Below are positions 1 to 8,704 of a stretch of DNA of 23,347 bases, piece by piece (position 1 is the stretch's first letter; every line of letters begins with the position of its first letter). This DNA comes from a virus. The stretch covers positions 1 to 23,347 of IMG/VR virus record IMGVR_UViG_3300018428_000193, one strand, 5' to 3'. Made by a program: the position numbers and the translations under genes. The notes under the pieces are model-generated. The model made no database searches. It saw only the letters and a list, made by a program, of their open reading frames with translations, and had not been told where the DNA came from.

Positions 1-1
1 A

Positions 2-3000
2 AGTGATGCTGGTATTGGTGGAACTAATACAACAGATTATAATTCCAAAAAATATGTAGATATTGAATCTATTGTTGGAAGTGGAAATCACTATTTCCAA
101 TATCCAGATATTTCTGCTTCTATTGAATATATTGGTGTTGGAACAAATGTATCTCAAACTGTAGTATTGACTCCCAGAGTTACAGGAGAGATCATAGATG
201 CGTATGTTTATGATGCATCAACTGGATATGGTTCTACTACATTTAACTATCATAAGAGACCAACAGTAACGATTAAAAATGGAAAAAATGCTTCTATAAT
301 CCCCAATATTATTAATGGTCAAATTGATTCTGTAACTATCAACTCTGGTGGAACGGAATTTTATTCCATCCCAACTCTAGAAGTAATAGATCCAACTGGT
401 TTAGGAAAAGGAGCTAAACTTAGACCAGTAGTTAGTGGTGAGAAAATAACCGATGTTAAAATTGTAAATGTTGGTGCTGGATATTCATCATCATCAACAG
501 TTAAAGTGACTTCTTCAGGATCTAATGCTAAAATTAGATGTAATGTTCGTGAATTAACTGTTAATGATAGTCTTAAGTATGGGGATGAAGTATTAATACA
601 ATCTAGTGACAGTTTACAGTATAAAGTGTCAGGATATATTCAAAAATTACAAACTGCATTTAAAGAAAGTTCAAATAGTATTTCAAATATAATTGGTTGG
701 GCATATGATGGTAATCCAATTTATGGACCATATGCTCACTCAGATGTAGATGATACGACTTCTTCTCCAAAGAGACTGGAATCTGGATATGAATTGGATA
801 TTACTAATATCACAGATAGACCTGTAGGATTTTCAAGTGGATTCTTTATAGAAGATTACCGTTATACTGGTGGTGGAGATCTAGACAAAAATAATGGAAG
901 ATTTGCAAAAACTCCAGAGTTTCCAAATGGTGTTTATGCATATTATGCATCTATTGATGGTTCCAACATTCCTCAATTCCCATATTTTGTTGGAAATGAA
1001 TATAGATCTAATACTTTGTTTGAAAATACATCTTTAGGTCAAGATTTTGATTTTACTAATTCCAATCTTGTTAGAAACACTCTCCCATATAAGGTTTCCG
1101 ATCAATATGCTGGAAATGATTTTATTATAGAGAGTTCGGATTTAAATAGGCAGAAAGTTCTTGTAGAATCTACATCTTCTGGATCAATTGATAAGTATGA
1201 AATATTAACTTCAGGAGATAATTACAAAGTAGATGATACATTAAATTTTGATGATACTGATACTGAGGGTGGGGGATTAATTGCAAAAGTATCTTCAATT
1301 AAAGGTAAAAATATTGTAGATTTAGCAACAACTACACAAACATATAATGATAGTTTATTTGTTAAAGAGTCTGAAACTCAAATTAGGGTATATGTATATC
1401 CGAATCATAATTTAGTAAATAATGACTATGTTACTATATCAGGGTTTTCAACAAATCTAAGTGAGTTAAATGGACAACATCAGATAGGAGTAACATCATA
1501 TACATCAAAACTACTTAGAAACGTTGATAATGCACCTTCTGTAGGATTTACCACAGAAATATATTTGACCAGCATTCCAAATTCTATTTCTGTTGGAAGT
1601 AGTATTGGTATTGGAACTGAAACTCTACAAGTTTTAAATATTTTCGAAAATTCTAGAGTTTTAAGAGTTAAGAGAGAACTTGCAGGAATTGCTCATACTG
1701 CCTCTTCTGTTGTATCATTCTCACCAGACTCTTTTGTAATAACAAAGAATATTAGTTCTTTAGATTCTCAAGAAAACGATAAAATTAACTTTAACCCTCA
1801 AAATTCTATTGGTGTTGGCACTGTTAGTGGAATTACCACTGCAATAGAGTCTATTTTTGGTGATTCTACTATTACCATTAATGTTCCTACTCAAGGGATA
1901 TATCTTGAAAATCATCCTTTTGAAAATAATCAAAGAGTAATTTTATCAAAACCATCCGGAGCTACACTTGTAAGTGTTTCAAATACTGCAGGTTCTGTTA
2001 CTTATAACTTATTAGATAGCGCGGATACCGAAACTGTATTCATTAGCAACAAAGGAAAAAATATTGTCGGACTAAAAACCGAAGTAGGTTCTGCAGAACT
2101 ATTTTTCCATACAAATGGTGGTGATAATGATGAATATGCCTTAGAAAGTGATTTTAATCAAATTACTGGTTCTGTAATAAAATCATCCACTGTTGTTTCA
2201 GTTTCAACATATCACGAATTAACCTCTGGAGACACAATATCTTTATCCGTAGAACCAAATCTTTCCGTAGGAATTGGAACTTCTACAGCAGTTCGTGTTC
2301 TTTATAAGTCTGAAATTGATAATATTGTTATTAATCCAATCGGATTAAATTCAACGGGAATTAATACAACAACAAATGAGATCACAATCACCAATCATGA
2401 TTTGAATACTGGTGATAAAGTTTTCTATGAGGATAGTATTTTAGCAACACAGGAAGAATATTTTGTCTATAAAGTAGATAGTGATAAGATAAAATTCTGC
2501 GATACTCTTTTAAACTCAAATTCTAATCCACCAGTAGTAGTAAGTCTTGCTTCTACAGGAAGTTCTTCCCAATCTATTTCATTAATTAATCCTCAAATAC
2601 CGGTAACTAAAAATAATAACTTGGTGTTTGATTTGAGTGATTCATCTTTAGAAAATTATAACTTCAAGTTATTCTACGATAAAGATTTTAAGAATGAGTT
2701 TGTATCAATATCAACCTCAACATCATTTAATGTTACTGGAGTTGGAACAGTTGGTGTTACATCTACAGCAAGCCTAACATTAGGTTATGATGTCACTCTC
2801 CCAGAAAAACTTTATTATTCCCTAGAAAAAGGATCATATATTAGTACTTCTGATATTGATGTCAAAAATTATTCTGAGATCTTATTTATTGATAGTAAGT
2901 ATAATAATGATTATGTTATTTCTAATGCTACTGGAACTTCTTCAACTACCTTTACTATTAACAATGTTGATATACCAGAGAAACTTTCTTATGTTGAGAG

Positions 3001-6000
3001 TGAATGTGACAAGTTAGAATACACAACCTCATCTTCTTCAGCAAAAGGACCTATTGATAAGATTAGATTTGTTACTGGAGGATCTGGATACGTCAAATCT
3101 CCATCTTTAAGTGGATCAAATTCTATAGAAGGAAACAATGCATATATTATTTTAGATTCTGATGTGATTGGTAATCCAAATGAACTTAGAATTGTCAACT
3201 CTGATTTTGAATATCCCTCAGATCCAACTTTAAAACCAAAAGCAGCAATAAATCCAAAAATTGAGCTTGTAGATTCTAATACTATTGGTATTGTCACAGT
3301 CACTTCTGGTGGTTCAAATTATGTAACTGCTCCAGAACTTAAAATTGTCAATTCTGAAACTAGAGAAGTAATTGATAGTGGAATTTTAACTCCTTTATTA
3401 TCTGGTTCTTCAATATCTCTTGTTGACATTGAGCAGAATCCAAAAGGAATTCCAAATGCAGGAGTTGAACTTTTTGCAGTTGATAATACTAATGGTATAA
3501 GTATTCAACAGATGGAATCTAGTTCTGTTGGAGTTTTTACATGTCTACTTACAACCCCAACATTAGGATTTAGCACAGATCCATTTGTAGCTGGAGATGA
3601 GGTATTCATAGAAGGAATACAAAAATATAGTACAGACGGATCTGGATTCAACTCCGAAGACTATGGATATGCATTCTTGACAGTTAGTAATTATGATAAT
3701 TCAGGCACTCTTGATAAAGTTACTATCAATGTCTCAGGGTTAACAACAAATACTGGAATAGCAAAAACAATTCAAGATTCTAGTGGAGTTATAATCAGTA
3801 AGGTTGATTACCCAACATTTACTGTTAATCTGGTTGAAGAACTTTATCTGGTTGGTGAAAAAATTATTATTGGAGGATCTGAAGTAGACCTCAAAGTTGA
3901 AGATTCTTACTCAAATATTTTAAAACTGAGTGGAAGTTATAAATTATCTGTTGGTGATATTTTAGTCGGAAAAGATTCCGGAACAATTGGAACTATTGAT
4001 TTGATAAAAGAATACGAAGGTAAATTTGATATTAAATTTAGTTCTAGAAAAAATATTGGTTGGACTAATGAGACTGGTAAGACAAGTTTAGACAATCAAG
4101 TATGTGCAGATAATGATTATTACCAAAATCTTTCATATTCTGTAAGGAGTTCCAAAACACATGATGAGGTAAGAAGTCCTGTTAATAGTATTCTTCATAC
4201 AATTGGAACAAAGAATTTCACAGATACTCAAATTTCAAATGTTACCAAAGAAGCTGGTACTACTGGAGTTATTGATGTAATGTCTATCATTAAATCCATA
4301 GATTCTGATACCAGAGTTGAATCTATATATGGGTTTGATTTAGCAAAAGATGTTGATCTGGTTGGAACGAAATCTAAATTTATATCACTTGATAATAGAA
4401 AATTAACTTCATATTCTGTATGTAAGTCAAACCTAGTCTTACAATTGGATGATATTAGTTCAAGGTTCTCTAATTTTAACAGAGAACCAAATGACTTTGC
4501 TAATATTCAAAAAATAGAAAGTACTGATACTTATCTAAGTTATTTGATACAAACTAAAAATACTAATGGAGATCAAATTAATATTAGAGATTTGATCATA
4601 CTTAATAATGGAACAAGTAATTTCTTACTACAAAGAGGATCTCTCAATAATGTTGGATCTTCCACATTATCGGGAATATTAACAACAACTGTTGCTGATG
4701 AGTTTGGAACCTTTGAATTAATAACTGATGAATTTTCTGACAGTTATTTAAGATTTACTGCAGACAATCAATTTGATATTGACTATGATCTTAAATCAAT
4801 AAAAGGAGAATACATTTCATCAACCAGTGGAATATCAACACAATCTGTTGGTTTTATTGATTTAATATCTTCAGTTGGACTTGCTACTGGTACTGAAGAT
4901 ATTTCGGTTGGAATTACGACAACAATTGTTTCTTTAGCATCTACAGCATTCTCATCTTTGTTAGCAGAAACTCAAGTTATTGACCAATCAACTAATTTAA
5001 TGAATTTTGTTGAAATGTATATAACACATGATGGAACAAACACTTATATTTCTGATTATTATATTGATGGATCTAATGAATCTATTTTTTCAGGATCATT
5101 TATTGGTTCTTTCGGTGCTAATATAGCATCTGATGTTCTAACTCTCTCATATACAAATGATACTTCAAATGATGTTAGAATTAAATCCAGAATAGTTGGT
5201 TTTGGTACTACAACTATTGGCATTGGAACTTATAGATTCTTGGCAACTGATCAACCAGATACTGCTGAAAGAAGCGCAATTTATCAATCTGACTTTATTA
5301 ATGAAACTGCTGCAGGATTTACAACTGTATTCTCTATTGATAAGAATCTTTTCACTTCATCAAGATCAACAGTTGAAGTTGCGATTGGAATGACAAAAGC
5401 AGTACATAAAGTCTTTGCTATACATGATGGCACTGATTCTTACAGTAATGCTTTTGGATTTATTAACATTGGAATTAGTTCACTTGGTATTGGTACTTTT
5501 GGGGCAAATATTAATGGTTCTAACTTTGAATTATTATTCTGGCCAGATGCAGAAACAGGAGCAGATTATGATATATCAGCATTATCTGAGTTTTTCTACA
5601 CTGAAACTGATGAAATAAATGAATATCTGAGTCTTGATTATGGTCATAGTAGAGAATCTGTTACTTTAACTCAGTTTGATGCAATTAATGGAAATAGAAT
5701 TAATAGAACTAGTTTTGATTTAAGACATGAAACTATTCCAGTCTTTGCAAAAACATTTAATCCATCAGATACTTCAGTATTGGATGCAGGAACTGGCGTA
5801 TTCTCTATAAATGATCACTTCTTTAGTAATGCAGAAGAATTAATTTACACTCCACAATCTACTTTTGTTGGTGTTGGATCAACACCTATGAAAATTAGTT
5901 CATCAGATGTTTTGCCAACAACTGTTTTTGCTATCAAGGTAGACGACAATAATTTCAAACTGGCAACATCAAAGAGTAATGCTCTTAGTGGAACTGGAGT

Positions 6001-8665
6001 AACATTTGTTTCTTTGGGTGAAGGTAATGCCCATCAACTTGAAATGGCAAAGAGAAATGAAAAGAGTCTTATAACGATAGATAATTTAGTTCAATATCCA
6101 TTACTCTTTACTAGTGTTAATCATGCTCTTAGTGGTAATGGGGGTTCAATTGGAGCAGCAACTACAATATTTGCTTTAGCGGGAATCTCAACGATTCAAC
6201 CCGGAGATGTATTGAGAATTGATGATGAATATATGTCAATTACAAATGTTGGACTCGGTACTACTGCAGTAGGTCCAATAACTGGAACTGGTACATCTAC
6301 TTTGGTTCAAGTTGAGAGAGGATTTGTTGGTTCTAGTGCAACATCTCACTCAGATACTACTGGTATTGCAACAGTCTATAGAGGATCTTTCAACATTGTT
6401 GGAAGTAAAATATACTTTACAGAATCCCCAAGAGGAAATCCTTCAATTGATAGAACTCCAGGCAATTTGGAATTTGAGACATCTGACTTTACCGGAAGAG
6501 TATTCCTAAGAAGTGATTATACCACAAACCAAATTTATGATGATATATCAAGTGAATTTACAGGTATTGGGCAGACTTATACACTTACTGTTGGTGGAGC
6601 AAACACCTCAGGTATTGGAACAACAGGAGGAACAGGTATTGTCTTTATAAACAGTATTTTCCAAACTCCAACAACTACAAATAATCTTGAAAATAACTTT
6701 AATATTATTGAGACTATAACTCCAGCTCCAGGAATTAGTAGTGTAGTATTTTCTGGAATAACTTCAGAAGGAGATGGAAGTTTAATTACATCCGAATCTG
6801 ATGTAAATGCAAATCAATTACCAAGAGGTGGAATAATTGTTTCTCTAGGATCTAGTGGAGGATTAGGATATGCTCCTCTCGTTGGTGCATCAGTAACTGC
6901 TGTTGTTTCTTCTGGAGCAATCACTGCTGTTGGTGTTGGAACAACTGATTTTGTTGGTTCTGGATATAATGGAATTGTTTCTGTGGGAGTTTCTGTATAT
7001 CAACCAGGACACTCTGGAACAGAAGCAAATATAACGGCAACTGTTGGTGCTGGTGGAACTTTGACATTTAATGTTGTTGGAGGGGGATCTGGATATAGTG
7101 CCCCTCAAATATTTGTTTCCGAACCATCATACGAAAATCTTGAAGTTGTTGGTGTTTCTAGAAGAGGAATTGGAGCAACAACAGACACTGGAATTGGTCT
7201 ACTTCTTGATGTTGAAGTTGGTGCAAGTTCTAGCACAGGTATTGGATCAACTTACTTTGAGGTAACAGGATTTAATATCTCAAGGCAAGGATATTCTTTC
7301 TTACCAGGTGATGTTTTTGCTCCTGTTGGATTAGTAACGGATAAGAGAATATCTTCCCCGTTTGATAATTTTGAATTAACAGTTCTTGATACTTTTACAG
7401 ATTCATTTGCAGCATGGCAATTTGGAGATCTTGATTTTATTGACGATTTGAAAAATTATCAAGATGGATCAAGAGTTAGGTTCCCTCTCATTTACAGAGG
7501 AAACATATTAAGTTTTGAGATAGAAGAAGGTTCTTCAATTAATTTGGATGCTACTTTATTGATATTCATTAATGGTGTTCTTCAGGAACCGGGTTTAGCA
7601 TATCAATTTGATGGTGGAACTTCATTTACATTCACAACTGCCCCTAAAGAATCTGATAAGATTGCAGTATTCTTCTATAGAGGAACTGCTGGAACAGATA
7701 CATTTGAAAATACAAGCGTCTTCCCATCTTTAGAACCAGGAGACACTGTTCAACTTCTTAAAAACAACTCTATCCCTTCAACAGTATCTCAAGATGAAAG
7801 AGTGGTTTATGACTTATCTGACTCCGAAAAATTTGAAACAAATCTATATTCTGAACAAGGAATAGATGAAACAAATAGTAAACCATTAACTTGGGTGAAG
7901 AAGAAGGTAGATAGATCTATTAATGGAGAAATAGTATTTAAAACTAGAGATTCTATTGAACCTCAAATTTACCCAACAGCAAAAATTATTGGCGATCTCT
8001 CATCATCTGATACTAATATTTTTGTTGATGACGCAAACTTCTTCACAAGAGAAGATAATCCATCTTCATTTGCTGGATTGATTGTTGATGGTATTTCTAC
8101 TAGCGCATCCGGTTCTGTTGAGTCTCTTTCTGCAATTACCTCTGTTCAAGGATTCTCTGGTATTATTACTGGTATTACAACATCAACCGGAACTGGAAGT
8201 CATCCTTTAGCTCTTACATTATATCTAAGACCAGGTAAAACTTCAACTCCTGCAAATTATAATCTTTCTCATCTTGCAGTTGGAACTCCTATAAGTGTAC
8301 ATGATACACAAATTGGAAGCGGAGTTGTATCGGTTGATAATGTTGATTCTGAAATTGTTGGCGTTGGCACTCAGTTCTTAGATAATATTTTTAAAGTTCA
8401 TGCAATAACATCTTCCGGAACATTGGGAATAGTTACCTGCAATATAGATTCCTCCACATCAGTAGTTGGAATTGCTTCAACAGGTAGTGAAACTACTCCA
8501 ATTGGAAGATTCTCTTGGGGTAAATTAATTACTGTGACAAGAGGATCATCTCCAATTTCAATAGGAGTTACAGGTAAAACTGTTAATGTTGGATTATCTA
8601 CTTATCCAACTATCCAGAGAAGAGACACTGGACTTAGACAGACTGGTTCTTTACCTAAAACATAA
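2..8665 (+). CDS. Giant virion structural protein with YHYH-like domain, 5' end missing (baseplate/tail region, gene 7 position)
   Basis: The frame is open from the first bases of the window with no stop, so the gene starts upstream. At least 2887 residues are visible; an internal TTG at 167 is not a credible start. Counting from the window edge, residues about 232-334 form a YHYH-like domain (GWAYDGNPIYGPY, then an LDKNNGRF-type segment and PQFPYFVG). Residues from about 1370 hold DNDYYQNLSYSVRS, a segment I recall from large marine myovirus structural proteins. Residues about 2523-2561 contain INGVLQEPG and a FYRG segment, also typical of them. In between are beta-rich repeats of GSGYxxxP type (near nt 337-500, 3080-3330 and 6850-7300) and many GIGT/GVGT motifs. 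No enzyme motif or membrane segment is visible. The gene sits directly before gene 8, where T4 has the wedge protein gene 7; a role as its counterpart is inference from position. It is followed by a late promoter. Confidence 0.85.
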   Translation, partial: SDAGIGGTNTTDYNSKKYVDIESIVGSGNHYFQYPDISASIEYIGVGTNVSQTVVLTPRVTGEIIDAYVYDASTGYGSTTFNYHKRPTVTIKNGKNASIIPNIINGQIDSVTINSGGTEFYSIPTLEVIDPTGLGKGAKLRPVVSGEKITDVKIVNVGAGYSSSSTVKVTSSGSNAKIRCNVRELTVNDSLKYGDEVLIQSSDSLQYKVSGYIQKLQTAFKESSNSISNIIGWAYDGNPIYGPYAHSDVDDTTSSPKRLESGYELDITNITDRPVGFSSGFFIEDYRYTGGGDLDKNNGRFAKTPEFPNGVYAYYASIDGSNIPQFPYFVGNEYRSNTLFENTSLGQDFDFTNSNLVRNTLPYKVSDQYAGNDFIIESSDLNRQKVLVESTSSGSIDKYEILTSGDNYKVDDTLNFDDTDTEGGGLIAKVSSIKGKNIVDLATTTQTYNDSLFVKESETQIRVYVYPNHNLVNNDYVTISGFSTNLSELNGQHQIGVTSYTSKLLRNVDNAPSVGFTTEIYLTSIPNSISVGSSIGIGTETLQVLNIFENSRVLRVKRELAGIAHTASSVVSFSPDSFVITKNISSLDSQENDKINFNPQNSIGVGTVSGITTAIESIFGDSTITINVPTQGIYLENHPFENNQRVILSKPSGATLVSVSNTAGSVTYNLLDSADTETVFISNKGKNIVGLKTEVGSAELFFHTNGGDNDEYALESDFNQITGSVIKSSTVVSVSTYHELTSGDTISLSVEPNLSVGIGTSTAVRVLYKSEIDNIVINPIGLNSTGINTTTNEITITNHDLNTGDKVFYEDSILATQEEYFVYKVDSDKIKFCDTLLNSNSNPPVVVSLASTGSSSQSISLINPQIPVTKNNNLVFDLSDSSLENYNFKLFYDKDFKNEFVSISTSTSFNVTGVGTVGVTSTASLTLGYDVTLPEKLYYSLEKGSYISTSDIDVKNYSEILFIDSKYNNDYVISNATGTSSTTFTINNVDIPEKLSYVESECDKLEYTTSSSSAKGPIDKIRFVTGGSGYVKSPSLSGSNSIEGNNAYIILDSDVIGNPNELRIVNSDFEYPSDPTLKPKAAINPKIELVDSNTIGIVTVTSGGSNYVTAPELKIVNSETREVIDSGILTPLLSGSSISLVDIEQNPKGIPNAGVELFAVDNTNGISIQQMESSSVGVFTCLLTTPTLGFSTDPFVAGDEVFIEGIQKYSTDGSGFNSEDYGYAFLTVSNYDNSGTLDKVTINVSGLTTNTGIAKTIQDSSGVIISKVDYPTFTVNLVEELYLVGEKIIIGGSEVDLKVEDSYSNILKLSGSYKLSVGDILVGKDSGTIGTIDLIKEYEGKFDIKFSSRKNIGWTNETGKTSLDNQVCADNDYYQNLSYSVRSSKTHDEVRSPVNSILHTIGTKNFTDTQISNVTKEAGTTGVIDVMSIIKSIDSDTRVESIYGFDLAKDVDLVGTKSKFISLDNRKLTSYSVCKSNLVLQLDDISSRFSNFNREPNDFANIQKIESTDTYLSYLIQTKNTNGDQINIRDLIILNNGTSNFLLQRGSLNNVGSSTLSGILTTTVADEFGTFELITDEFSDSYLRFTADNQFDIDYDLKSIKGEYISSTSGISTQSVGFIDLISSVGLATGTEDISVGITTTIVSLASTAFSSLLAETQVIDQSTNLMNFVEMYITHDGTNTYISDYYIDGSNESIFSGSFIGSFGANIASDVLTLSYTNDTSNDVRIKSRIVGFGTTTIGIGTYRFLATDQPDTAERSAIYQSDFINETAAGFTTVFSIDKNLFTSSRSTVEVAIGMTKAVHKVFAIHDGTDSYSNAFGFINIGISSLGIGTFGANINGSNFELLFWPDAETGADYDISALSEFFYTETDEINEYLSLDYGHSRESVTLTQFDAINGNRINRTSFDLRHETIPVFAKTFNPSDTSVLDAGTGVFSINDHFFSNAEELIYTPQSTFVGVGSTPMKISSSDVLPTTVFAIKVDDNNFKLATSKSNALSGTGVTFVSLGEGNAHQLEMAKRNEKSLITIDNLVQYPLLFTSVNHALSGNGGSIGAATTIFALAGISTIQPGDVLRIDDEYMSITNVGLGTTAVGPITGTGTSTLVQVERGFVGSSATSHSDTTGIATVYRGSFNIVGSKIYFTESPRGNPSIDRTPGNLEFETSDFTGRVFLRSDYTTNQIYDDISSEFTGIGQTYTLTVGGANTSGIGTTGGTGIVFINSIFQTPTTTNNLENNFNIIETITPAPGISSVVFSGITSEGDGSLITSESDVNANQLPRGGIIVSLGSSGGLGYAPLVGASVTAVVSSGAITAVGVGTTDFVGSGYNGIVSVGVSVYQPGHSGTEANITATVGAGGTLTFNVVGGGSGYSAPQIFVSEPSYENLEVVGVSRRGIGATTDTGIGLLLDVEVGASSSTGIGSTYFEVTGFNISRQGYSFLPGDVFAPVGLVTDKRISSPFDNFELTVLDTFTDSFAAWQFGDLDFIDDLKNYQDGSRVRFPLIYRGNILSFEIEEGSSINLDATLLIFINGVLQEPGLAYQFDGGTSFTFTTAPKESDKIAVFFYRGTAGTDTFENTSVFPSLEPGDTVQLLKNNSIPSTVSQDERVVYDLSDSEKFETNLYSEQGIDETNSKPLTWVKKKVDRSINGEIVFKTRDSIEPQIYPTAKIIGDLSSSDTNIFVDDANFFTREDNPSSFAGLIVDGISTSASGSVESLSAITSVQGFSGIITGITTSTGTGSHPLALTLYLRPGKTSTPANYNLSHLAVGTPISVHDTQIGSGVVSVDNVDSEIVGVGTQFLDNIFKVHAITSSGTLGIVTCNIDSSTSVVGIASTGSETTPIGRFSWGKLITVTRGSSPISIGVTGKTVNVGLSTYPTIQRRDTGLRQTGSLPKT
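695..1003 (+). other. YHYH-like domain inside the giant virion protein
   Basis: The segment begins GWAYDGNPIYGPY and ends PQFPYFVGNEY, and matches from memory the order of conserved blocks in the YHYH domain family: GxxxDGxPIYGP, LDxxNGR, TPEYPxGxYHYH, FPYxxG. The block that names the family reads YAYY here (nt 935-946), so both histidines of the signature are missing. If those histidines bind metal or act in chemistry in bacterial members, this copy has lost that and is probably a structural or binding fold. Assignment rests on motif order only. Confidence 0.7.
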
Positions 8666-8679
8666 TTCTCAGATAATCT

Positions 8680-8687
8680 TATAAATA
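8680..8687 (+). promoter_or_regulatory. T4-type late promoter upstream of gene 8
   Basis: TATAAATA is an exact match to the T4 late promoter core, which is read by RNA polymerase carrying the phage sigma-like factor gp55. It lies in the 39-nt gap between the giant gene and gene 8, one of only two gaps over 30 nt between genes here. The match extends to TATAAATATCTAAA, the same 14 bases as at the second promoter at 17742. The ATG of gene 8 begins 18 nt after the last base of the core, so the untranslated leader would be only about 10 nt. Confidence 0.85.
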
Positions 8688-8704
8688 TCTAAAAAACTGT
8701 AAAT

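Noticed and set aside
167-169. TTG at 167 as the start of the giant gene
   Set aside because: The same frame is open without a stop back to the first bases and reads as similar beta-rich sequence, and no ribosome binding site precedes the TTG. The gene is simply cut by the window edge.
8641-8704. Terminator after the giant gene
   Set aside because: No GC-containing stem with a T-run is seen; only a short AGATAATCT-type symmetry. The gap is explained by the late promoter.
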